Of a stretch of 64,000 bases of DNA, positions 1 to 6,572 are shown piece by piece. The notes beneath the pieces are model-generated. The model did not search any database and was not told the origin of the DNA. It saw only the letters and a list, made by a program, of their open reading frames with translations. The position numbers and the translations under genes were made by a program. Position 1 is the first letter of the stretch. Each line of letters opens with the position of its first letter. The stretch comes from a virus. The DNA lies in the IMG/VR virus record IMGVR_UViG_3300031987_000007, positions 1 through 64,000 of that record. One strand, 5' to 3'.

Positions 1-664
1 CGCGGTTTTTATAGACTTCCCACCCCTCCGGCACCCCGGCGCTCTGTGGCTGGGTGTCGCCAAACACCAGTGGGCGGACAGTTTCGCCGTCAGAAATCAG
101 CTCATCTGCAAACTGCCTGTCAACGGTTACCTGCATGCCGCGATTTTCCCATGACCACGCCACCGGCTCAGAGCTATAAGCGCGGGCCTGCTGCATCTGT
201 TGGCTAATGTGCTGGCTCAACTCAAACCAGCGCACCGGGCAGTCATAGTCATGGACGCCAGATCGCACTGGGCAATTACATGCTGGCTTTTCACTCATGG
301 CCGGGCCGATCTCTTTGGCGCTCTGTGGCAACGCTGGGTTAACCTTCGGCCAGCACTCGTCACAAGCATGGAGGTGCCGCTCTGTTTCGGTTGCGTAGTG
401 CCAGGGCATATAATCCATTGGGCCGCCGCAAGTGTCGCAGTCGGGATAGCTATCTGGTTCGGCGCTCTGTGGCTGGGTGTAGTGCCACGCTTGAATGCCC
501 ATCATTGCGAGAGAGTCAGCGTCTTCGCTGTACCACTCTGACAAACCAGAATAACCGACCAGACCTTCATCGTCGGTGTATCGCGTTGCCTGGAAGTGTT
601 CAACGTCGGCATCCATGAAGTTTGCCAACCAGGCCTCATACTGTGCTATTTGACACTGGTTCAT
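1..664 (-). CDS. Partial hypothetical protein with PQSA-linked modules
   Basis: Open minus-strand frame from ATG at 664 to the window edge (about 221 codons, no stop seen), so the 3' end is missing. The product has short modules separated by a recurring PQSA linker (QPQSAEP, LPQSAKE, QPQSAGV). One module has CDTCGG and CDEC cysteine pairs and another has CNCP and DCPV, suggesting small zinc-binding units. A later piece, EPVAWSWENRG, resembles the PVAW modules common in uncharacterised phage proteins. Its ATG overlaps the TGA of the upstream gene by one base, so it is translationally coupled. Function unknown. Confidence 0.75.
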   Translation of the reverse strand, partial: MNQCQIAQYEAWLANFMDADVEHFQATRYTDDEGLVGYSGLSEWYSEDADSLAMMGIQAWHYTQPQSAEPDSYPDCDTCGGPMDYMPWHYATETERHLHACDECWPKVNPALPQSAKEIGPAMSEKPACNCPVRSGVHDYDCPVRWFELSQHISQQMQQARAYSSEPVAWSWENRGMQVTVDRQFADELISDGETVRPLVFGDTQPQSAGVPEGWEVYKNR

Positions 665-951
665 CACTCTTCCTCGTCATTAAGCGCATCAATGAAGCCT
701 TTGAAGTATTTCTCTTTGGCCGAAGCCACGGTAGCCGTAGCCCGCTCTTCTGTGGTTTCAGTGAATAGTCGTTTGGCGGTTTCCCATCCTTTGTCGGTAT
801 CCACTGCGTTGATAGCAATAGAACAAACACCCAGGCTTTCTGGTTCAAAGTAGTAGCGAATCTCAGGGCCGGAGTGGTCATCACTTTCAGACTGATCCAG
901 TTTGACCAGGATCTGTCCATGTTCTTTCGTGTCATACAGTTTGGCAAACAT
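664..951 (-). CDS. Hypothetical protein, 95 aa
   Basis: Small acidic protein beginning MFAKLYDTKEHG and ending in DALNDEEE. No recognised domain, signal peptide or membrane segment. The stop overlaps the ATG of the next gene and its own ATG overlaps the stop of the preceding one, so it sits inside a tightly coupled minus-strand operon. Function not recognised. Confidence 0.75.
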   Translation of the reverse strand: MFAKLYDTKEHGQILVKLDQSESDDHSGPEIRYYFEPESLGVCSIAINAVDTDKGWETAKRLFTETTEERATATVASAKEKYFKGFIDALNDEEE

Positions 952-1208
952 CAGCGTTCACTCCGTTGTTCTTCGAGTTTGGCGTCACCAAGGTCATCGG
1001 CTTCCTGTTGTTTCATGAACAAATCTTCGGCAGCGTCTTCCTCGTCCATCAGATCAATCCGAAGGTCATCAGCGTACTCAATGACCATGCCGGTGTAGTG
1101 GTGCATCAACCGAATGCCATGGCGCCCATCAGACTGCATAACTTTATCCAGGCGATCCTGAAGGTCGTACAGTTCAGACCGGATGCCTTCGAGTTCATCA
1201 AGATCCAT
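951..1208 (-). CDS. Hypothetical acidic coiled-coil protein, 85 aa
   Basis: The first 25 residues (DELEGIRSELYDLQDRLDKV) have heptad-like hydrophobic spacing, suggesting a short coiled coil. The rest is very acidic (IDLMDEEDAAEDLF). It overlaps the end of the upstream 64-aa gene and the start of the downstream 95-aa gene. Function not recognised. Confidence 0.7.
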   Translation of the reverse strand: MDLDELEGIRSELYDLQDRLDKVMQSDGRHGIRLMHHYTGMVIEYADDLRIDLMDEEDAAEDLFMKQQEADDLGDAKLEEQRSER

Positions 1209-1392
1209 GGTTCACCTCTGGGCTTTGCTCGGGATCGTTGCTGGCCTTGTTCTCTTTGACCATGGCTCGTAGACGTTTACGGGCTGTCTTCAGGTCGTGA
1301 GAGTGGTGTGTCGAACCCTCGATAGCAAAGAGGATTTCATGGATCTGTGCTTTTGACAGGGCGACCGTTATTGTAGCGTTGTCACGTTTCAT
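1198..1392 (-). CDS. Hypothetical basic protein, 64 aa
   Basis: Start chosen at MKRDNATITV (1392) because TTGGAG lies just upstream and the longer frame would run through a strong transcription terminator. The middle is basic (KTARKRLRAMVKENK). It overlaps the start of the 85-aa gene by 11 bases. Function not recognised. Confidence 0.65.
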   Translation of the reverse strand: MKRDNATITVALSKAQIHEILFAIEGSTHHSHDLKTARKRLRAMVKENKASNDPEQSPEVNHGS

Positions 1393-1403
1393 GGTATGGC
1401 TCC

Positions 1404-1440
1404 AAATAAAAAGCCCCAGCGGCGTTAGCCAGGCTGGGGC
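1404..1440 (-). terminator. Intrinsic terminator
   Basis: In minus-strand RNA a GCCCCAGC...GCTGGGGC stem with an inner GGC/GCC pair is followed directly by TTTTTATTT. This is a strong rho-independent terminator immediately upstream of the 64-aa gene, closing whatever is transcribed from 1440-1622. Confidence 0.8.
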
Positions 1441-1472
1441 GAAGGGATAGGTTGTTGATTGGAAGACGCAAC

Positions 1473-1592
1473 CCATCGAAAAAAGAGCGAGCCTCCCGCC
1501 GTTGTGTGCCCGTATTGGGATTACGGTTGAGCCCTCGGAGAAAGGCTGCACTGGCCGGATACAGTTTTGCACGCCCGCGCTCTTTTCGATGG
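1473..1592 (-). ncRNA. Candidate structured RNA between two hairpins
   Basis: CCATCGAAAAAAGAGCG (1473-1489) pairs with CGCTCTTTTCGATGG (1578-1592), leaving a two-base bulge and enclosing about 88 bases. Inside is a second hairpin, CCGTA/TACGG with a seven-base loop. On the minus strand the unit lies between the hairpin ending the lipoprotein gene and a strong terminator, so a roughly 190-nt stable RNA is possible. No convincing ORF fills it and it does not fold as a tRNA. Confidence 0.35.
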
Positions 1593-1598
1593 ATTGAG

Positions 1599-1618
1599 AA
1601 GCCGGGTCACCCCGGCTA
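1599..1618 (-). terminator. Hairpin after lipoprotein gene
   Basis: AGCCGGG/CCCGGCT stem with a four-base loop, starting 5 bases after the stop of the lipoprotein gene on the minus strand. It is followed by TCTC rather than a long U run, so it may be a weak terminator or an mRNA 3' stabiliser. Confidence 0.5.
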
Positions 1619-1622
1619 CTGC

Positions 1623-2156
1623 TCACTGGATCTTGATTGGATCGGCATTCAGGCTTAATGGTTGATCGGCCACAAAGTAATTGAGCCCACTGAGGCCAAT
1701 GAAGGCATCGGTCTCTGCATCAAAGAAGAACGCTTCACCGTTGTCACAACCACCGGTGTAATACACACCATCCAGGGCCGGTGCCGGCATCTGGAAATCA
1801 CCGCCGTAGGAACCACGGTCACCACGCTCAAGGCGCTTAGGTGCGGTCATCAGGGCACACTCTGACACCGGCCGTGTCTGGGCTACGTAGTAACCAATCA
1901 CGTTACCTGTGTCTGCCAGGACATAGATGTAGAACAGCTTCTGCGGCTGATCCATACGCTTCAACCACTTGGCCACGGCCTTACGGGTCAGAAAGTTGTT
2001 AGTCTGAGGAACCGGCACATTGACCTGTGCTTTCTGCATGATGGATTCCTGTACCCAGGCACCACGTTCACTGGTGGTCTCGTCGGATTCCAAATTGCAA
2101 GCAGTCAGGGTCATAGCCAGACCGATGGTGAGGCAGGTAATCAGTAATTTTCGCAT
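1623..2156 (-). CDS. Predicted lipoprotein, 177 aa (possible outer-membrane spanin)
   Basis: The N-terminus MRKLLITCLTIGLAMTLTAC is a lipoprotein signal peptide with lipobox LTAC, so acylation at Cys20 is expected. The mature part has no recognised domain. It overlaps the upstream gene for a one-pass membrane protein with a coiled-coil-like tail, and a holin lies further upstream. That arrangement recalls two-component spanins, but the protein is much longer than usual o-spanins and is not proline-rich. A surface lipoprotein involved in superinfection exclusion is an alternative. The lipoprotein call is firm; the role is inference. Confidence 0.7.
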   Translation of the reverse strand: MRKLLITCLTIGLAMTLTACNLESDETTSERGAWVQESIMQKAQVNVPVPQTNNFLTRKAVAKWLKRMDQPQKLFYIYVLADTGNVIGYYVAQTRPVSECALMTAPKRLERGDRGSYGGDFQMPAPALDGVYYTGGCDNGEAFFFDAETDAFIGLSGLNYFVADQPLSLNADPIKIQ

Positions 2157-2578
2157 TGGGTACTCTCGTTTGATGGGTTGATTCGTTTGGGCAGTGATTC
2201 ACCAAGGAACCGGGCTCGGGTGTAAGCCTTGCGTGCATCGGCGTTATACCGGGCAATGTTCCGTTGGCGTTGGGAGCTGATAGCTGCAACATTGGCCCGG
2301 TACCGTTGGGCTTCGTCGCCCGATGCGGTTGCAAGCGCAGCTTGCTGGGCCGCGAGGGTGGCTTCATTACCCTGGATCACAGCACACAGATCAAAGAAGT
2401 GTTCATAATTGCCGATACGGCTTTCCTTTGATTCGATCTGCATTTCTGCTTCGGCCGTACCCTTGATCAGGGCAATGAAGTGCATCCAGGCATATCCGCC
2501 CAATGAGGCGAGAGCCAGAAATGCAATGAAACCGACAAGCACAGCAAAGCCAGAAATCCCAGCTTTGAAATGGGACAT
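2141..2578 (-). CDS. One-pass membrane protein with helical tail, 145 aa
   Basis: Residues about 8-35 form one long hydrophobic segment (FAVLVGFIAFLALASLGGYAW). The rest is a charged, Ala/Gln-rich helix (ATLAAQQAALATASGDEAQR) ending in a soluble tail. This topology fits an inner-membrane spanin or an envelope anchor. Its end overlaps the lipoprotein gene by 16 bases, as spanin pairs often do. No sequence family was recognised, so spanin is a context-based suggestion. Confidence 0.65.
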   Translation of the reverse strand: MSHFKAGISGFAVLVGFIAFLALASLGGYAWMHFIALIKGTAEAEMQIESKESRIGNYEHFFDLCAVIQGNEATLAAQQAALATASGDEAQRYRANVAAISSQRQRNIARYNADARKAYTRARFLGESLPKRINPSNESTQCENY

Positions 2579-2761
2579 ACAGATTCCTTATCTGAGGGTT
2601 GCTATAGAAAGTGACCGGTGGCCAGGGCCGGCTAAATTTTTCCATTCCTGACTTTTTTCGATGGGTCCATCGAGGCTTTGCTGCGGCTATCACCGGTCGA
2701 TCTTGAGAGACAATCACCGTCCCCTTTACAGAACGGATGGATTGAATGATGGGGAACTTCC

Positions 2762-2842
2762 CATCGGAGAGAGCCCCTGTCTGGGCCACGCAGTAGGCAT
2801 CGACCCGCCTCCTACCACTAATCACAGGGACTCTCTCCGATG
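2762..2842. other. Long nested hairpin in a 270-base intergenic region
   Basis: CATCGGAGAGAG (2762-2773) pairs perfectly with CTCTCTCCGATG (2831-2842). After one mismatch CCCTGT pairs with ACAGGG, and an inner GTAGG/CCTAC stem closes the top. It begins 9 bases after the stop of the 62-aa gene on the minus strand and is not followed by a U run. The remaining region (2579-2761) has a further palindrome, CGATGGGTCCATCG, at about 2659 and no convincing ORF. Confidence 0.5.
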
Positions 2843-2850
2843 CTCGCTGC

Positions 2851-3039
2851 TTACATCGGGGCAGCGAGTTCCCGTTTGGTTTCTTCAATCAGAAGGGTGT
2901 CCATCTCAGCATCCCAGGCGTGTGCCTCGGGAGAGTGAGCTGGGAAGGGGTTTTCATCCGGGGCTTGCCCATCGCACCAGTCTTGCTGGGCCCGGGCAAC
3001 CGCGTGTCTCTCAGACGCACTCATAGCAAGCTCATCCAT
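2851..3039 (-). CDS. Hypothetical protein, 62 aa
   Basis: Start chosen at MDELAMSASERH (3039), which overlaps the end of the holin gene by 8 bases; the longer frame reads through the holin coding region. Soluble, acidic, with one Cys and no recognised domain. Its place between the holin and the spanin-like pair makes a lysis-related role possible but unproven. Confidence 0.6.
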   Translation of the reverse strand: MDELAMSASERHAVARAQQDWCDGQAPDENPFPAHSPEAHAWDAEMDTLLIEETKRELAAPM

Positions 3040-3370
3040 TGTTGGACCCCTTGCGGTCACAGATGGCGAAATACTTACGCAACACTTCGTTCTCCACTTC
3101 CTGAAAGACACGACCCCCTGTGTGGGCTGCCAGGGCAATCGCTACAGGGAGGTTGAGCCAGTCAGGGAGATTGTGTGCAAAGTGGGGGTAGGCTTCGTAC
3201 ATCAAGTAACCGCATAGGATAGCGGTTAAAAACTCTGTGATCACCCAGATAAAGGTAGCGGGATGGCCTCTTACAATACGACGACCAATGGAAATGAACC
3301 CACTGACGGTACTGATAAGTAGTGCTGCGAGGATTCCCCACAAATCGGGTGGTGTGTTATCTACCGGCAT
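3032..3370 (-). CDS. Holin-like membrane protein, 112 aa
   Basis: Three hydrophobic segments can be seen at about residues 9-28 (WGILAALLISTVSGFISIG), 38-60 (FIWVITEFLTAILCGYLMY) and 72-86 (LNLPVAIALAAHTG), followed by a charged C-terminus (EVLRKYFAICDRKG). Size, three passes and the charged tail fit a class I phage holin, which makes the lesions in the inner membrane that time lysis. The ribosome-binding site AAGAAGGGG lies 5 bases before the ATG and is complementary to a segment 31 bases upstream, suggesting translational control. No endolysin is recognised next to it. Confidence 0.65.
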   Translation of the reverse strand: MPVDNTPPDLWGILAALLISTVSGFISIGRRIVRGHPATFIWVITEFLTAILCGYLMYEAYPHFAHNLPDWLNLPVAIALAAHTGGRVFQEVENEVLRKYFAICDRKGSNNG

Positions 3371-3375
3371 AAAAT

Positions 3376-3424
3376 CCCCTTCTTGTAATGACCAGAAAAA
3401 CTTTCGGCCATTTTAAAGAAGGGG
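3376..3424 (-). promoter_or_regulatory. mRNA hairpin sequestering the holin ribosome-binding site
   Basis: In minus-strand RNA CCCCUUCUU (3424-3416) is perfectly complementary to AAGAAGGGG (3384-3376), which is the holin Shine-Dalgarno sequence. The loop is 31 bases. Closing this 9-bp stem would hide the ribosome-binding site. Confidence 0.5.
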
Positions 3425-3442
3425 TTATTTACTTGTCGGTTT

Positions 3443-3667
3443 TTATGACCAGAGGAGGGAACAGTTAGTCCGTTTCATATTGGTTTGAATCATGGTGTTC
3501 AGGCGTCGAGCATATTCCATAGCAAAGGGTTTTGATTTGGTAAAACCCCCACCAGGTAATGCCCAATGTGTTCTTCCTCTTTTATGCACTGCATTTAACT
3601 GAGCATGACCAATGATAATTGTATCGGAGTGGAACACAGTATCTTTATGGGGAATGGATACAGCCAT
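3443..3667 (-). CDS. Hypothetical protein, 74 aa
   Basis: Preceded by AAGGTGA at good spacing. The central part reads THWALPGGGFTKSKPFAMEYARRLNTMI, with a Gly-rich turn followed by an amphipathic helix. No family recognised. The surrounding DNA is AT-richer than the flanks. Confidence 0.6.
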   Translation of the reverse strand: MAVSIPHKDTVFHSDTIIIGHAQLNAVHKRGRTHWALPGGGFTKSKPFAMEYARRLNTMIQTNMKRTNCSLLWS

Positions 3668-3753
3668 TAAGCATCACCTTGTTTAATAAGTAAGTGATGC
3701 AATACTAAACAATAGTGCTTATATATGAAACCATGTAAGCCAATAAATAACGA

Positions 3754-3975
3754 CTATTTATTCTGAGGTAGTTTTTCCATGGGTGGGTTTTGGGCAGAGT
3801 TCCTCAGTGCCTTCACCAGAAGCCTTATCTGATTCCTTTCGGACCACAATAATTGCGTGATCTCCAATATCAAGAGAGGCCATGGCCCTTTGAATCTGGT
3901 CAGCAATAGCAGAGAACTCAGGGACAGAACCCCGTCCAGCCGTTCCTGCAGACTTCTGGGCTTGCTCTTAGTCAT
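3754..3975 (-). CDS. Small ORF, probably frame-disrupted
   Basis: The ATG at 3975 overlaps the upstream gene (ATGACTAA). The first part, MTKSKPRSLQERLDG, looks like a normal start, but the same frame then gives an implausible Leu/Trp-rich tail. The frame one base back, which ends at 3758, reads like real protein (VPEFSAIADQIQRAMASLD, then GDHAIIVVRKESDKASG). Either a -1 frameshift around 3930 joins the two, or the gene has suffered a one-base change. Function unknown. Confidence 0.4.
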   Translation of the reverse strand: MTKSKPRSLQERLDGVLSLSSLLLLTRFKGPWPLLILEITQLLWSERNQIRLLVKALRNSAQNPPMEKLPQNK

Positions 3976-4213
3976 AAACTGCTTTTTGATAAAACTCTCC
4001 ATTTCTATCACCCAGAACGGTTAACCACTCCTTCACAAGAGAAAGATGGCCTATGATGTTTGAAACTGCCTTGCCTGCCTCTGGGTGCTCATCTGGATTA
4101 AGCCCCAGCAAGAACTGCTGGGCCTGGTTGCCGGCGTATTCAATGTGCTGTGCCACCTCATCTTTCATGGTGTCTGTTGTCAGGTGTAGTGCAAAACGTT
4201 CTTCAGGTGTCAT
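3968..4213 (-). CDS. Hypothetical protein, 81 aa
   Basis: Start at MTPEERFALHL (4213), just after the stop of the HTH gene; the longer frame extends back over that gene. Contains Ala/Gln-rich helices (EVAQHIEYAGNQAQQFLLGL) typical of an all-helical small protein. Its frame stays open for another 69 codons after the TAA, which is relevant to the disrupted ORF downstream. Confidence 0.6.
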   Translation of the reverse strand: MTPEERFALHLTTDTMKDEVAQHIEYAGNQAQQFLLGLNPDEHPEAGKAVSNIIGHLSLVKEWLTVLGDRNGEFYQKAVYD

Positions 4214-4215
4214 GC

Positions 4216-4425
4216 TCAAAGCAAGTTCTCCAGTTGTCGGATAGTGGGGTTCAGGCCGCAGTAATGAGCCAGCTTGGCAAACACCTTCAGGGAAGGTTTG
4301 GTGGGTGGCTGGGTACGCCAGGTCCACAGCGTCGATGGCGCCAGGCCGGTTGTGTCCACCAGGTCAGTGAAACACTCAGCTTTCAGGTGTTTATGGATAG
4401 CGGCAATCATTTGAGGCAATGTCAC
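4216..4425 (-). CDS. Small helix-turn-helix protein, 69 aa
   Basis: Contains a Cro/CI-like helix-turn-helix: CFTDLVDTTGLAPSTLWTWR followed by KPSLKVFAKLAHYCGL, the usual fold with the conserved Leu/Ala positions. A GTG start at 4425 overlaps the TGA of the upstream gene (GTGA) and has AGGAG upstream; an internal ATG at 4410 is the alternative. Likely a DNA-binding regulator of phage genes; its operator is not known. Confidence 0.6.
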   Translation of the reverse strand: MTLPQMIAAIHKHLKAECFTDLVDTTGLAPSTLWTWRTQPPTKPSLKVFAKLAHYCGLNPTIRQLENLL

Positions 4426-4655
4426 GGATTCAAATACTCCTGTTTCAGTCGTTCGTGATCGTTCATGGAGAGCTTTCGCTCCAGCCAAGGGGCCGGGTAA
4501 CCCCGACGATCCAGTAGCCGGAAGGTGAAGACAGCGGGCTCAGGTGGGTCAGCGTCTCCATAACCAGTGCCGGTGATACGCATAGGAAGTTCTTCCTGAT
4601 ACTCGTAGACCAGGCACTGACAGGGGATGCCGGCCACCGTGGTCTCAAAAACCAT
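4422..4655 (-). CDS. Hypothetical protein, 77 aa
   Basis: Beta-rich N-terminal part (MVFETTVAGIPCQCLVYEYQEEL) with a CQC pair and a helical C-terminus ending in LKQEYLNP. It is coupled to the downstream HTH gene by a GTGA overlap. No family recognised. Confidence 0.65.
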   Translation of the reverse strand: MVFETTVAGIPCQCLVYEYQEELPMRITGTGYGDADPPEPAVFTFRLLDRRGYPAPWLERKLSMNDHERLKQEYLNP

Positions 4656-4670
4656 AGTGACCTCGTTGGT

Positions 4671-5420
4671 TTACTGAATACCGAGTCGTTCGTTCAGACG
4701 TGAACGGGTGAGCGCCGGCAGTTGGATGACCTTGGCCGGGTCGGCAATGTGAGCGGGTAGGTAATCCGTCATCTCAGGCCAGCCATCACGGATCTGGCCG
4801 GTGGTATTGAACTGGTTCAAGTAGTCTTCAATTTCACCACGTACCTGATCACGGTCATTTAACCACTGTTTGTATGCGCGTTGACTATCCTTGTAAGTCT
4901 TGTACGGTTTGAAGTCCCGGGGAATAGTGAGCGTGTTCCAGCCCCCATCATTTAGCATAAGTGCAAACCGGACTCTGTTGTTTTCATCCTGATACTCCGG
5001 AAACGCAGAAGCGCCAGAGTGTGTAGTAACCGCCCCTATGTAGGGGATTTTCAGCTCATCGGCCATGGCCGTAGGTAAACAGAAGGTCATAACTGCCCCT
5101 TTGTCCCCATTCTCCAGTAAAACCTGTAGCCGGAAATCAGGCTCAGTGTTGAACGTAACGTGGTTTTTCAGATTCTCAGGAAGATCAGATCTGACTTTAA
5201 TAGCGTCCTGGGTCCGTTTGGCCAGTTGTTTCATGGCTCTCTGTTCAGCGGGGGCTTTGGCAGACACTGCCATCAAGGTACGTAAAGTCTCTTTCACAAA
5301 GGATGAGAACGTAGCACCTGCCGGAGACGGGTTAGCTTTTTCCCATTGCTTCATGACAGCACTGAGCATATCGAAGCGGTGTGTCTTGTTCAGGCGAATA
5401 GAACGAGGTTCATCGGACAT
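4671..5420 (-). CDS. Hypothetical protein, 249 aa
   Basis: Begins MSDEPRSIRLNKTHRFDMLSA. The N-terminal half is helical with Lys/Arg-rich segments (MKQLAKRTQDAIKVRSDL). The middle is beta-rich (FRLQVLLENGDKGAVMTFCL), and the end is helical. The layout loosely recalls the Nmad5-type domain seen in phages with modified bases, but I cannot confirm that from motifs. It follows dCMP deaminase across a 66-base gap holding a GGA-triloop hairpin. Confidence 0.7.
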   Translation of the reverse strand: MSDEPRSIRLNKTHRFDMLSAVMKQWEKANPSPAGATFSSFVKETLRTLMAVSAKAPAEQRAMKQLAKRTQDAIKVRSDLPENLKNHVTFNTEPDFRLQVLLENGDKGAVMTFCLPTAMADELKIPYIGAVTTHSGASAFPEYQDENNRVRFALMLNDGGWNTLTIPRDFKPYKTYKDSQRAYKQWLNDRDQVRGEIEDYLNQFNTTGQIRDGWPEMTDYLPAHIADPAKVIQLPALTRSRLNERLGIQ

Positions 5421-5456
5421 AACTATCCTATGTATGGTTGGTTAAAAGATTGGTTT

Positions 5457-5490
5457 GATTCACAGAAAAGCCCGGAGGGTTTCTGTTTAC
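5457..5490 (-). repeat. GGA-triloop hairpin, copy 1
   Basis: GATTCACAGA then AAGCCC-GGA-GGGTTT and CTGT. The inner 6-bp stem (one G-T pair) carries a GGA triloop on the plus (template) strand and the outer ACAG/CTGT also pair. It overlaps the last codon or so of dCMP deaminase. Member of a dispersed family with copies near 13,570, 18,387, 54,614 and 59,628. Confidence 0.6.
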
Positions 5491-6017
5491 AGGTTGCGTG
5501 CGGTGAATCCCGGTCCTCTGGGATCAATGAGCCTGGTATCTACTGTGGTTGGTTTAACGGCGTAGCGTTCTTCTTTAAAGACTTGGTGGATGGGTATGCC
5601 AATGGATTCCAGCAGTTTCACACCGTCATCATTTTTGTACGGTTGACGGTAATACACTGCTTTGAACCCTAAACCATGGATAGATTTGGCGCACTCGATA
5701 CAAGGGGCGTGAGACACAAATAATACAGAGCCAGCTACTGGGACACCCTGGCGAGCCATCTTGTCTAATGCGTTGCGCTCTGCATGTATGGTTTCTGGCT
5801 TGGTTCTACCAGTGTCATACCCTTTGGCGTCTTCTGGAAGATACTCACAGTTGTTAGGCATACCTGGTGGTGAACCATTCCAACCTACTGAGAGCATTCC
5901 TGTGGGTGTGACCACGATAGCCCCTACTTGAGCCCGGTTAGCCACAGATTGGGCAGCCGCGGCTTCTACCATCGACCAGTACAAGTTGTGGTACTTGGTT
6001 TTATGGGGATCAATCAT
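5487..6017 (-). CDS. dCMP deaminase (zinc cytidine/deoxycytidylate deaminase family)
   Basis: Converts dCMP to dUMP, the substrate of thymidylate synthase. The zinc site is clear: HAE at residues 78-80 (His ligand plus proton-shuttling Glu) and PCIEC at 105-109 (two Cys ligands). The length of 176 residues is normal for phage dCMP deaminases of the T4 type. The ATG overlaps the end of the glutaredoxin gene. With ThyX, dUTPase and RNR in the same window it supplies the phage dTTP pool. The motifs make the assignment strong. Confidence 0.92.
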   Translation of the reverse strand: MIDPHKTKYHNLYWSMVEAAAAQSVANRAQVGAIVVTPTGMLSVGWNGSPPGMPNNCEYLPEDAKGYDTGRTKPETIHAERNALDKMARQGVPVAGSVLFVSHAPCIECAKSIHGLGFKAVYYRQPYKNDDGVKLLESIGIPIHQVFKEERYAVKPTTVDTRLIDPRGPGFTARNL

Positions 6018-6253
6018 TGGGCGTCAGCAGTCTCCATGTACTGAACCAGGGCCTCATAACCACCGATGTGATCTGAGTTGTGGTAAACCTGTGGCACGGT
6101 CTTGAAACCGTTGGCTCTCATTTTTTCACGGGCGTCCGGGTTTTCATTGATATCAACCGTGTTGATAGCCAGTACCCCGTTTTCACGAAGTAGCTCAATG
6201 GCTTTGGTACAGAAGGGGCAACCCGGTTGGGTGTAAACGGTAAAGCTATTCAT
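6014..6253 (-). CDS. Glutaredoxin
   Basis: A 79-residue thioredoxin-fold protein with the dithiol active site CPFC (Cys12 and Cys15) after the first strand (FTVYTQPG), the cis-Pro loop TVPQVY and the GG(Y)EAL glutathione-binding turn. It probably reduces the phage ribonucleotide reductase, whose C-terminal redox pair needs a thiol partner. It lies in an overlapping operon with dCMP deaminase. Confidence 0.9.
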   Translation of the reverse strand: MNSFTVYTQPGCPFCTKAIELLRENGVLAINTVDINENPDAREKMRANGFKTVPQVYHNSDHIGGYEALVQYMETADAQ

Positions 6254-6572
6254 ATTGAAGGATTCCTATTTTGACCATGGATTCAAGGTCTTCGGTGTAC
6301 ATGGTGGCGGGTGTGGTTTCACCAGTCTCCGGATCGAAGCCGGTGATCAGCAACTTGCCCACCAGTTCTTGGGGATACCAGGACGTAATGGTGACTTGCT
6401 TGCCACTGAACAGTGTCAGAAGGCCTTCGTCGTCAGCCCAGCAGGCGTGGTACCGGTCTGGGTAACCGGCGCCTGTGACGGTGCTACAGCCGATGAGGGC
6501 GTACAGGGATTGAAGCGAACCATCGTGTTCAACTTCCTGAACGCCCTCCGTTGTTATAAGGATTGCTCTCAT
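6246..6572 (-). CDS. DUF3846-like phage protein, 108 aa
   Basis: Start at MRAILITTEGVQEVE (6572) with GGAG 8 bases upstream; it overlaps the end of the preceding gene by 44 bases. The pattern (an initial beta strand, SLQSLYALIGC, then AGYPDRYHACWADDEGLLT and a final GFDPETGETTP turn) resembles DUF3846 proteins of phages, whose function is unknown. The family match is by eye. Confidence 0.6.
   Translation of the reverse strand: MRAILITTEGVQEVEHDGSLQSLYALIGCSTVTGAGYPDRYHACWADDEGLLTLFSGKQVTITSWYPQELVGKLLITGFDPETGETTPATMYTEDLESMVKIGILQYE

Noticed and set aside
1515-1531. tRNA-like anticodon hairpin (CCGTA/TACGG with seven-base loop)
   Set aside because: No D arm, T arm (TTCRA) or 7-bp acceptor stem can be built around it on either strand.
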